A stretch of DNA of 13,793 nt, from positions 1 through 13,793 of the forward strand of contig JAWKXQ010000032.1 of the NCBI GenBank assembly GCA_041396905.1, given 5' to 3'. This DNA comes from JACXVD01 sp020446665 (lineage in GTDB: Bacteria; Pseudomonadota; Alphaproteobacteria; Sphingomonadales; Sphingomonadaceae). This document shows positions 7,729 to 13,793 of this stretch, piece after piece (position 1 is the first letter of the stretch; the number at the start of each line of letters is the position of its first letter). A program made the position numbers and the translations under genes. The notes below the pieces were generated by a model, which had not been told where the DNA came from, ran no database searches, and saw only the letters and a list, made by a program, of their open reading frames with translations.

Positions 7729-8708
7729 CGCCGGTCAAACTCGGATTGCATGCGGGCGGGGTCAGTGATCCCGTTCGCCAGCATCAGCTGCAACAGGATG
7801 CGCGCCTTTTGCGGGTTCAGCGCACGCGATGCGATAAAGCCATTAGCCATATCTTCCGGCTCGCGATCCACCACGCCTTCATCCGCGCGGCTGGCCCGCA
7901 CCACGGCGAGCCCGTCGCTTGCCAGCCGCGCCAGCGCTGAGCGTGCCGCGCTGGCCATGTTCCCTTCGCCCACTCCTGCAAGGACCACGCCTCTGGTCGT
8001 GTCCCTGACCTGCCGCATGATGCAATCCGCATCCATGCCAGCAAATCCATAGATGATCGCAACTTCCGGCAAGTCATCATGCCAGGCGAAGGCCGGCGCT
8101 TCACCGCTCCGCCAGGCCGAACCGAACCATTCGAGAGAGGACGGCGTGACCAGACCGATGGATTCGCGCGGAAAACCGCGAAAGGCCTCTGTTCCCCTTG
8201 TGCGCACCTTGCGCACATCGCGGGCGGCAAAGACCCGGTCGCCCATCACCACCAGCACCCCGCGCCCGGCAGCGTCGGCATTGCTTGCCACCCCCACGGC
8301 ATTGGCGAAATTGCGCAAGCCGTCATAGCCCACCGCATCTGCCGGACGCATGGCGCCTACGACGACGACCGGCTTGTTCGAAGGCAAGGTCAGATCCAGC
8401 AGGAAGGCTGTTTCTTCCAGCGTATCCGTACCATGGGTGATGATCACCCCGTCACAGGCATCATCGGCCAGCGCCTCAGTCGCCGCCAGATAGAGGCTGT
8501 TCCAGATAGAGGGCCCCATATCGGCGGAGTCGATATTGGCGATCTGCGTGCCTGAAAGCTCGGCCGCCAGACCCAGCCCCCCGACTTTTTCAAGATAGTC
8601 CTCAATTCCGATCTCGCCCGCACGATATTCATGCGCGATGGCCGAACCGGCAATCCCGGCAATCGTGCCCCCGGTGGCCAGAATGCGGATATGAGGGGCG
8701 ACAAGCAT
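7725..8708 (-). CDS. L-asparaginase (bacterial-type, asparaginase/glutaminase fold)
   Basis: A 327-residue asparaginase that should hydrolyse L-asparagine to aspartate and ammonia. Both family signatures are present: ATGGTIAG (11-18, nucleophile T12) and HGTDTLEET (92-100, T94-D95). By alignment with E. coli AnsB, Y28, S61 and K167 (in DVRKVRT) fill the other active-site places, but the residue after S61 is Ala where AnsB has Gln. No signal peptide is seen, so a cytosolic enzyme is likely although the sequence resembles type II members. The ATG at 8708 is preferred over a TTG at 8744 because AAGGG (8716-8720) lies 7 bases upstream of it and the ATGGTIAG motif then sits near residue 11, as in relatives. 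It is divergent from the TetR gene and could share its operator region. Confidence 0.9.
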   Translation of the reverse strand: MLVAPHIRILATGGTIAGIAGSAIAHEYRAGEIGIEDYLEKVGGLGLAAELSGTQIANIDSADMGPSIWNSLYLAATEALADDACDGVIITHGTDTLEETAFLLDLTLPSNKPVVVVGAMRPADAVGYDGLRNFANAVGVASNADAAGRGVLVVMGDRVFAARDVRKVRTRGTEAFRGFPRESIGLVTPSSLEWFGSAWRSGEAPAFAWHDDLPEVAIIYGFAGMDADCIMRQVRDTTRGVVLAGVGEGNMASAARSALARLASDGLAVVRASRADEGVVDREPEDMANGFIASRALNPQKARILLQLMLANGITDPARMQSEFDRR

Positions 8709-8785
8709 GGCCTCGCCCTTAGGCAGATCGCCCCACCCCGGCAAGCCGGTTTCATTCGTTACGACTGCTCATTACGAAAGTCCCC

Positions 8786-8812
8786 TTGCATTCGTTCGTT
8801 CGAACGAATAAT
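8786..8812 (+). promoter_or_regulatory. Putative TetR operator in the operon promoter
   Basis: TTCGTTCGAACGAA (8795-8808) is a perfect 14-bp palindrome, a typical size and shape for a TetR-family operator. It lies in the spacer between TTGCAT (8786-8791, -35-like) and AATAAT (8807-8812, five of six matches to TATAAT, 15-bp spacer), overlapping the -10 by two bases. A repressor bound there would block RNA polymerase. Autoregulation of the adjacent TetR gene and its transporter operon is the natural reading; the divergent asparaginase gene begins only 87 bp away and may also be affected. Binding is inferred. Confidence 0.6.
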
Positions 8813-9511
8813 TCCTATCCGACTCGCCAACCGACGAAAGACCGGGCCATTTCACTCCACCCCGCCTCTGCTGCTGCCAGCCCGCCGGTCGATCCGGTGC
8901 GGCAACGCATTCTGGAAGCTGCGGTGGAACAATTTGCCGAATATGGTTTCGAAGGCACCAGCACGCGCGCCATCGCCGCTGCGGCAGGGGCGGCAATGTC
9001 GTCCATCACCTATCAGTTCGGCGGCAAGGAAGGGCTCTATCTCGCAGCCGCTGACCATATTGGCGAACAGATCAGCCACATCCAGCTTCCCGGAATTATC
9101 TCTGCGCGTCAGGCTGTCGACCGGGGTGACCTGTCCCCCACCGATGCAATCGTCGCTATCCTTGGCGAAATGGCGAATATGATGCTGGACGAACGATCGG
9201 AAAGCTGGTCAGCCTTCATCATCCGCGAGCAGCAAAAGCCCGGCGAAGCGTTTGACCGGCTGTTTGCCTGTTTCATTCAACCCATGTCAGAATCGATGAT
9301 CGAGCTTGTCGGCATGGTCCGCACCGATCTGTCCGGGCGGAAATTGCGGGCAGTGGCAACCGGGCTGATCGGACAGGTCATCGCCTTGCGCTCCGCGCGT
9401 GCCGCGATGATGCGCATTCTCGATATTTCCACCATGGGCGACGATGTGCGCACCATGATCAGCGAGGCGATCACAGCGAATGCCCGCGCAATTCTGCAGG
9501 CGAAAGGTTGA
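8786..9511 (+). CDS. TetR-family transcriptional regulator (CecR-like)
   Basis: A TetR-type repressor. The DNA-binding domain starts at RQRILEAAVEQFAEYGF and continues with TSTRAIAAAAGAAMSSITYQFGGKEGLY, which contains the helix-turn-helix. The ligand-binding part resembles the CecR (CerR, DUF1956-type) C-terminal domain. In E. coli, cecR precedes ybhGFSR, the same order as here. The start is uncertain. A TTG at 8786 gives 241 residues with about 36 poorly structured residues before the HTH, but that TTG is also the -35-like box and the operator would lie inside the coding region. The only other conventional in-frame start before the HTH is GTG 8897, giving about 204 residues and starting directly at the first helix, as in QacR; it lacks a clear Shine-Dalgarno. 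The stop abuts the next ATG directly, so it is co-translated with the adaptor gene. Confidence 0.85.
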   Translation: MHSFVRTNNSYPTRQPTKDRAISLHPASAAASPPVDPVRQRILEAAVEQFAEYGFEGTSTRAIAAAAGAAMSSITYQFGGKEGLYLAAADHIGEQISHIQLPGIISARQAVDRGDLSPTDAIVAILGEMANMMLDERSESWSAFIIREQQKPGEAFDRLFACFIQPMSESMIELVGMVRTDLSGRKLRAVATGLIGQVIALRSARAAMMRILDISTMGDDVRTMISEAITANARAILQAKG

Positions 9512-10516
9512 ATGATGAACAAGCGCAAGCTGATACCCGTGATGCTGGTTCTGATGCTTGCACTGGGCGGTGCGTGGTATTCCGGCCTGTTCGGCAACAG
9601 CGAGGATGGCGAATTGTCGCTCTATGGCAATGTCGATATCCGCGAAGTGGACCTCTCCTTCCGCTCCGGCGGGGAGATTGCCGCGATCGCCGTGGATGAA
9701 GGCGACCGGGTGAAGCAAGGCGACGTTCTGGCAGAGCTTTCCACCACCCAGCTGGGCAACCGGCTGGCAGAGGCCGATGCGCAGATTGCCGTGAACGAAG
9801 CCAATCTGGCCCGGCTGCGCAATGGCAGCCGCCCGCAGGAACTGGCGCAGGCTCGCGCCCGCGTTTCTGCAGCACAGGCCGATGTCACCCGCGCGCGGGC
9901 AGAATATAACCGCCGCCAGCCTCTGGTGGAAAGCGGGGCAATCAGCCGAACCCTGTGGGACCAGACCGTGGCGCAATTGCGCGGAGCCGAAGCTGGCCTT
10001 GCCGAAGCCAGCCAGGCGCTCAGCCTCGCCCGGCAGGGTCCGCGCAGTGAAGACATCGCCGCCGCCCGCGCACAATTGGGTGCCGCACAGGCCATGCGCA
10101 ATTCCGTGCGGACCGATCTGGACGATACGAAACTGGTCGCCGCCAGCGATGGCGTGGTGATGACCCGCGCGGCCGAACCGGGTGCAATGGTCCAGCCGAC
10201 GCAGACCGTGCTGACGCTCGCGATTGATCGCCCCATGCGGGTGCGCGCATGGATTGGCGAGCCTGATCTGTGGCGCATTTCCCCCGGCATGGCGGTGGAA
10301 GTGAGCGCAGATGGCAACCCCAAGACCTACAAGGGCACCATCGGCGCTATCTCCCCCCGCGCGGAATTCACGCCGCGTTCGGTGCAGACAGAGAGCCTGC
10401 GCGCGGATCTGGTCTATTCGCTGCGCATCATCGTCAACGATCCGGACGACGCCCTGCGCCAAGGCCAGCCTGTCACCATCCGTGTGCCCGGTGCCCGCAG
10501 CAAGCGCGAGGACTGA
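9512..10516 (+). CDS. ybhG: HlyD-family periplasmic adaptor (YbhG-like)
   Basis: A 334-residue membrane-fusion (adaptor) protein. It has one N-terminal membrane anchor (about residues 7-26), the first half of a biotinyl/lipoyl-like domain (LYGNVDIREVDLSF onward, about 37-78, with EGDRVKQGDVLAEL), a long Ala/Arg/Gln-rich coiled-coil hairpin (about 80-205), the second lipoyl half (LVAASDGVVMTRAAEPGAMV, 208-227) and a beta-barrel domain to the end. In E. coli, YbhG of nearly the same length works with YbhF, YbhS and YbhR. It should join the inner-membrane pump to an outer-membrane channel, likely a TolC-type protein encoded elsewhere. ATG 9512 follows the regulator's stop without a gap; a second ATG is the next codon. 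The next gene starts five bases after its stop. Confidence 0.9.
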   Translation: MMNKRKLIPVMLVLMLALGGAWYSGLFGNSEDGELSLYGNVDIREVDLSFRSGGEIAAIAVDEGDRVKQGDVLAELSTTQLGNRLAEADAQIAVNEANLARLRNGSRPQELAQARARVSAAQADVTRARAEYNRRQPLVESGAISRTLWDQTVAQLRGAEAGLAEASQALSLARQGPRSEDIAAARAQLGAAQAMRNSVRTDLDDTKLVAASDGVVMTRAAEPGAMVQPTQTVLTLAIDRPMRVRAWIGEPDLWRISPGMAVEVSADGNPKTYKGTIGAISPRAEFTPRSVQTESLRADLVYSLRIIVNDPDDALRQGQPVTIRVPGARSKRED

Positions 10517-10521
10517 TCCGC

Positions 10522-11433
10522 TTGACCGATCTCGCCCCACCAGTCGCCAATGCCCGCGGCGTGACCAAGCGTTTCGGCGATGTGCTGGCGCTGGACGGAG
10601 TGGATATTGCGATCCTGCCGGGGCAAGTGACCGGGCTGGTCGGGCCGGATGCAGCGGGCAAGACCACGCTGATCCGTATTCTTGCCGGATTGATGAGCCC
10701 GGAAAGCGGCGAACTGGAAGTGATGGGCGGTGCGCCGGGTGATAATCTCGACCAGCTGGGCTATATGCCGCAGCGTTTCGGCCTTTATGAAGACCTCTCC
10801 GTCATCCAGAATTTGACGCTTTACGCCGAATTGCGCGGACTGCCGGTGGCCGAACGCGCGGTAACCTTCGAGCGGCTGCTCAGTTTCACCGACCTGGCCC
10901 GGTTTCAGGATCGCCCGGCAGGCAAATTGTCCGGCGGGATGAAGCAGAAGCTCGGCCTCGCCTGCGCGCTGGTACGCACCCCGCGCCTGCTGCTGCTGGA
11001 CGAACCCGGCGTGGGCGTGGACCCGATCAGCCGCCGCGAATTATGGGCCATGGTGCAGGAACTGACCGGCGAAGGGATCGGCGTGTTGTGGTCCACCGCC
11101 TATCTCGACGAAGCGGAAAAATGCGACAGCGTATTTCTGCTCAATGATGGCAAATTGTTGTGGCACGGCCCGCCAGCCGATCTGACCAGCCGAATGGACG
11201 GGCGCGTTTTTGCCGCCCGGTCTGAAGGTGATCGGCGCAAGCTGCTGACGAGCTTGCTCCAGCGCGAGGACGTGCTGGACGCGACCATTCAAGGCAGAGC
11301 GATCCGGGTACTGGCCACCAGCGGGCAGCCACAAACAGACGAGGCGCAGCTATCCCCCTGCCCCTCGCCTCGAAGATGGCTTCATGGAAGTACTGGGCGG
11401 CGGGCCAGACGGGCGCAGCGCGCTGGCGGATAG
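10522..11433 (+). CDS. ybhF: ABC transporter ATP-binding protein, first half of a split YbhF
   Basis: 303 residues from TTG 10522, with GAGGA (10508-10512) as the ribosome site; no in-frame ATG lies before the Walker A. It forms the N-terminal ABC domain of a YbhF-type double ATPase: Walker A GPDAAGKT (41-48), Q-loop Q84, signature LSGGM (136-140), Walker B LLLLDE (156-161). The switch histidine is missing: STAYLDEAE (191-199) has A193 where the second half has H217. After about residue 278 the frame is wrong: the tail PCPSPRRWLHGSTGR to the stop is unlike ABC proteins, while the next frame reads PRLEDGFMEVL, the usual end of such a domain. The gene is therefore frameshifted at the C runs 11354-11364. 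It overlaps the next coding region by 50 bp. Function as a separate subunit is still possible because the ABC core is complete. Confidence 0.85.
   Translation: MTDLAPPVANARGVTKRFGDVLALDGVDIAILPGQVTGLVGPDAAGKTTLIRILAGLMSPESGELEVMGGAPGDNLDQLGYMPQRFGLYEDLSVIQNLTLYAELRGLPVAERAVTFERLLSFTDLARFQDRPAGKLSGGMKQKLGLACALVRTPRLLLLDEPGVGVDPISRRELWAMVQELTGEGIGVLWSTAYLDEAEKCDSVFLLNDGKLLWHGPPADLTSRMDGRVFAARSEGDRRKLLTSLLQREDVLDATIQGRAIRVLATSGQPQTDEAQLSPCPSPRRWLHGSTGRRARRAQRAGG
11354..11364 (+). other. Apparent frameshift site inside ybhF (C-rich tract)
   Basis: CCCCC (11354-11358), TG and CCCC (11361-11364) lie where the reading frame must move forward by one base. Deleting one C from the first run turns the reading into Q-L-S-P-A-P-R-L-E-D-G-F-M-E-V-L, continuous with the second half. 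Deleting one from the second run works nearly as well. The rejoined product would have 569 residues, close to the 578 of E. coli YbhF (recalled). It may be a real mutation, a sequencing or assembly error in a homopolymer, or slippage at the CCC-T codon step. Confidence 0.75.
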
Positions 11434-12232
11434 CTATCGCAGCTTCCCGCTCGACGGTCAGCCGGCCATCGAAGCCCGCAGTCTGACCAAGCATTATGGC
11501 GATTTTACTGCAGCCCATGACATCAGCTTTACCGCGCGACCGGGGCAGATTTTCGGCCTGCTCGGCCCCAATGGCGCGGGCAAGAGCACGACGTTCAAGA
11601 TGCTTTGCGGCCTCGCCACACCCAGCGCGGGTGATTGCGCTGTCGCGGGCCATAATCTCAAACATTCCGGCCCCGCCGCGCGCCAGTCGCTTGGCTATAT
11701 GGCACAGAAATTCTCGCTCTATGGCGATCTCAGCGTGCAGCAGAATCTCGATTTCTTCGCCGGGGCCTATGGCTTGAGTGGAGGCCCGGCGCGCGAAGCC
11801 ATCACCAAGGCGGTGGAGATTTTCGAACTGGGTGATCGGCTGAAGATCAATGCCGGGCAGCTTCCGCTGGGCTTCAAGCAACGCCTCGCGCTCGCCTGCG
11901 CAGTCTTGCACGAGCCGCCCGTGCTGTTCCTCGATGAACCTACCAGCGGGGTCGACCCGGTAATGCGGCGCGAATTCTGGGTCCATATCAACGGGCTGGT
12001 CGCCCGCGGGGTGAGCGTGCTGGTGACCACCCATTTCATGGAAGAAGCGGAATATTGCGACGATATCCTGCTGATCTATCGGTCCGAACAGATTGCCACC
12101 GGTTCGCCCGATGATTTGAAACGGCAGGTCACCCAGCTGACCGGGCTGGACGATCCGACGATGGAGGATGCCTTCATTGCGCTGATCAAGGCCTCTGAAG
12201 TCGATACGCAGAACCCGAGGCAGGCAGCATGA
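11384..12232 (+). CDS. ybhF: ABC transporter ATP-binding protein, second half of a split YbhF
   Basis: 282 residues if begun at ATG 11384, which may not be a natural start: the frame is open upstream and the conserved PRLEDGF precedes it. A complete ABC domain follows: Walker A GPNGAGKS (61-68), Q-loop Q108, Walker B LFLDE (181-185), D-loop SGVDP and switch H217. The signature is degenerate, LPLGFKQ (160-166) instead of LSGGQ; this form is recalled from second domains of YbhF relatives. Its own C-terminal DPTMEDAFIALI (257-268) mirrors the PRLEDGFMEVL linker, showing the two domains arose by duplication. No good Shine-Dalgarno lies before 11384, so without frameshifting its expression would rely on ribosomes from the overlapping upstream half. 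Its stop overlaps the permease start (ATGA). Confidence 0.85.
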   Translation: MEVLGGGPDGRSALADSYRSFPLDGQPAIEARSLTKHYGDFTAAHDISFTARPGQIFGLLGPNGAGKSTTFKMLCGLATPSAGDCAVAGHNLKHSGPAARQSLGYMAQKFSLYGDLSVQQNLDFFAGAYGLSGGPAREAITKAVEIFELGDRLKINAGQLPLGFKQRLALACAVLHEPPVLFLDEPTSGVDPVMRREFWVHINGLVARGVSVLVTTHFMEEAEYCDDILLIYRSEQIATGSPDDLKRQVTQLTGLDDPTMEDAFIALIKASEVDTQNPRQAA

Positions 12233-13356
12233 AAAACGAGCTGACCCGCTTCAACGCACGCCGCATGGCCGCCCTGATCCGCAAGGAAAGCGTGCAGATC
12301 ATGCGCGATCCCTCGACCTTGCTGATCGCCTTTGTCCTGCCCATGCTGTTGCTGTTCATCTTCGGCTTCGGCATTTCGCTCGATGCCAACAGCATCCGCG
12401 TCGGGCTGGTGGTGCAGGACAGCGGACCGCAAGCAACATCGCTTGCCAATGCCTATCGCTCCAGCCCCTATCTGGACGTGGTGGAGGCGCCCGCAGTCGC
12501 CCCGATCAAGGCCCGCGTTGTGGCCGATGACCTGCGCGCCATGATCGTCATCCCGCCTGATTTCGACCGCGCTCTGGCGCAGGGCCGCCCGGTTCCGGTG
12601 CAGGTCGCCACCGATGGATCGCAACCCAATACCGCCAATTTCGCCGCCGCTTACGCCGAGGGGGTCTATGGCAGCTGGGCTCGGCAGCAAGGCTTCGCCC
12701 CGCCCGGCGCGCAGGCGACACTCAACACCCGCTTCTGGTATAATCCGGAACTGAAGAGCCGCTTCTTCCTTATCCCCGGCTCCATCGCCATCGTCATGAC
12801 CATGATCGGCACATTGCTGACCGCGCTGGTAGTGGCGCGCGAATGGGAACGCGGCACGCTGGAAGCAATGATGGCCACCCCCATCGGCATGGGCGAATTC
12901 ATCGCCAGCAAGCTGATCCCCTATTTTGCCCTCGGCATCGCGTCCATGGCCTTGTGCACAGTGCTGGGGATCACAGTCTTCGGTGTACCTTTGCGCGGAT
13001 CGGTGCTGGCACTGCTGGCGATATCCTCCGCTTTCCTGTTCCCCGCGCTGGGATTGGGCCTGTTCATTTCAGCCGCGACGAAGAATCAGTTTGTTGCCAG
13101 TCAGATGGCGTTGCTGTCTGGCTTTCTGCCATCTTTCCTGCTGTCCGGCTTCATTTTCGAAATCAGTTCCATGCCCGCGCCGATACAGGCGGTGACCTAT
13201 ATCGTCCCGGCGCGCTATCTGATCCCGAGTCTGCAGACAGTGTTCGTCACCGGCGATGTGTGGGCGCTGTTCCTGCCCAATATCGGCATGATGCTGCTGT
13301 TCGGCGCGATCTTCTTCCTGCTCGCTTTCCGCGCGACCAGGCGGAGCCTCGACTGA
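12229..13356 (+). CDS. ybhS: ABC-2 type transporter permease (YbhS-like)
   Basis: A 375-residue inner-membrane permease of the ABC-2 family, close in length to E. coli YbhS. Topology: a cytoplasmic amphipathic start with RKESVQIMRDPSTLL, TM1 about 31-50, a large periplasmic loop about 51-180, then five more helices (about 181-203, 228-252, 257-281, 291-312 and 345-367). The conserved AREWERGTLEAMMATP (203-218) after TM2 is the coupling region that touches the ATPase. ATG 12229 overlaps the ATPase stop by 4 bp. It should form a heterodimer with the next permease. In E. coli the related pump is linked to drug and cation export; the substrate here cannot be read from the sequence. Confidence 0.93.
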   Translation: MKNELTRFNARRMAALIRKESVQIMRDPSTLLIAFVLPMLLLFIFGFGISLDANSIRVGLVVQDSGPQATSLANAYRSSPYLDVVEAPAVAPIKARVVADDLRAMIVIPPDFDRALAQGRPVPVQVATDGSQPNTANFAAAYAEGVYGSWARQQGFAPPGAQATLNTRFWYNPELKSRFFLIPGSIAIVMTMIGTLLTALVVAREWERGTLEAMMATPIGMGEFIASKLIPYFALGIASMALCTVLGITVFGVPLRGSVLALLAISSAFLFPALGLGLFISAATKNQFVASQMALLSGFLPSFLLSGFIFEISSMPAPIQAVTYIVPARYLIPSLQTVFVTGDVWALFLPNIGMMLLFGAIFFLLAFRATRRSLD

Positions 13357-13793
13357 TGGGACGCTTGCGGGCCATGGCGATCAAGGAAACCTGGGCGCTG
13401 ATGCGCGACCCGAAAGCGCGCATGGCGCTGTTCATGCCGCCACTGATCCAGCTTTTCGTGTTCAGCTTTGCCGCCACGCTGGAAGTGCGCAATGTCGATG
13501 TCGGCCTGCTCGATATGAGCCAGGGCACCTATTCCACTGAATTCACCAGCCAGCTGGCGGGAAGCCCCAATTTCCGTACAATCAAGCGACTGCAATCACC
13601 TGCTGAGCTGAAACGGGCGATTGAGCGGCAGGAAATTATCGCAGCCATTGTGATCGAACAGGATTTTGACCGGCGCATGGCGGCCGGGCAGAATGCGGAA
13701 ATCGGCGTAGTGCTGGACGGGCGCAAATCCAACGCATCGCAGATTGTTTCCTCCTACATCATGCGTATCGCCGCCGGAATCGGCGCCAGCGCC
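13356..13793 (+). CDS. ybhR: ABC-2 type transporter permease (YbhR-like), partial
   Basis: The first 146 residues of a second permease, cut by the window edge. ATG 13356 shares one base with the preceding stop (TGATG). It has the same plan as its neighbour: AIKETWALMRDPKARMAL at the start, TM1 about 24-42 and the beginning of the large periplasmic domain, with VDVGLLDMSQGT (47-58) aligning to IRVGLVVQDSGP of YbhS. The place and order match the last gene of ybhGFSR in E. coli. The codons show no stop or frameshift up to the edge; the rest of the gene lies outside this window. Confidence 0.93.
   Translation, partial: MGRLRAMAIKETWALMRDPKARMALFMPPLIQLFVFSFAATLEVRNVDVGLLDMSQGTYSTEFTSQLAGSPNFRTIKRLQSPAELKRAIERQEIIAAIVIEQDFDRRMAAGQNAEIGVVLDGRKSNASQIVSSYIMRIAAGIGASA

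Noticed and set aside
9287..10540. Long minus-strand open frame (417 codons) opposite the adaptor gene
   Set aside because: It covers the TetR end and the HlyD-type gene on the other strand; it has low-complexity His/Ala/Gly composition and no domain.
11384..11433. The 50-bp overlap as a normal programmed two-gene arrangement
   Set aside because: Not favoured because no clear ribosome site precedes ATG 11384 and the conserved domain-1 end lies upstream in the second frame; kept open in the findings as an alternative.

Overview
The window looks like chromosomal DNA from a GC-rich alphaproteobacterium, most likely a sphingomonad of the Erythrobacter type. This is inferred from base composition, the family resemblance of the housekeeping proteins, a peptide deformylase with a His-rich insertion, and the short CCCCGGG-type palindrome at the left end. 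No rRNA, tRNA, CRISPR array, transposase or phage gene was seen.

Left part (1-4772, all minus strand). Two exported proteins of unknown function come first: a putative lipoprotein in a visibly AT-richer patch, and a small protein with an SH3-like domain. The second is translationally coupled to rmuC. Upstream lie def (peptide deformylase) and recR. A 243-bp element with nested inverted repeats fills the gap between recR and def.

Middle part (4773-8708). fmt and truA run rightward, divergent from recR, and overlap by 4 bp. Together with def, fmt covers both ends of the N-formyl-methionine cycle: formylation of initiator tRNA and deformylation of new proteins. A zinc-independent MDR-type oxidoreductase follows on its own promoter and RBS. 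It overlaps tail-to-tail with a minus-strand L-asparaginase.

Right part (8786-13793, plus strand, runs off the end). This is a tightly packed operon with the layout of E. coli cecR-ybhGFSR: a TetR regulator, a HlyD-type periplasmic adaptor, a double ATPase, and two ABC-2 permeases, the last cut by the window edge. It should encode an inner-membrane efflux pump with its own repressor. A perfect 14-bp palindrome inside a good promoter candidate, right at the presumed start of the regulator, is a natural operator.

Two things stand out in the operon. The YbhF-type ATPase, normally one protein with two ABC domains, is split here by a single extra base within C runs at 11354-11364. Removing one C rejoins both halves into a roughly 569-residue protein. 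The two ABC halves also carry complementary defects (no switch His in the first, a degenerate signature in the second), so that one composite ATP site is degenerate and the other canonical. Nothing in the window is clearly an unknown kind of system; the split ATPase, the operator and start question, and the nested-repeat element are the points most worth checking.
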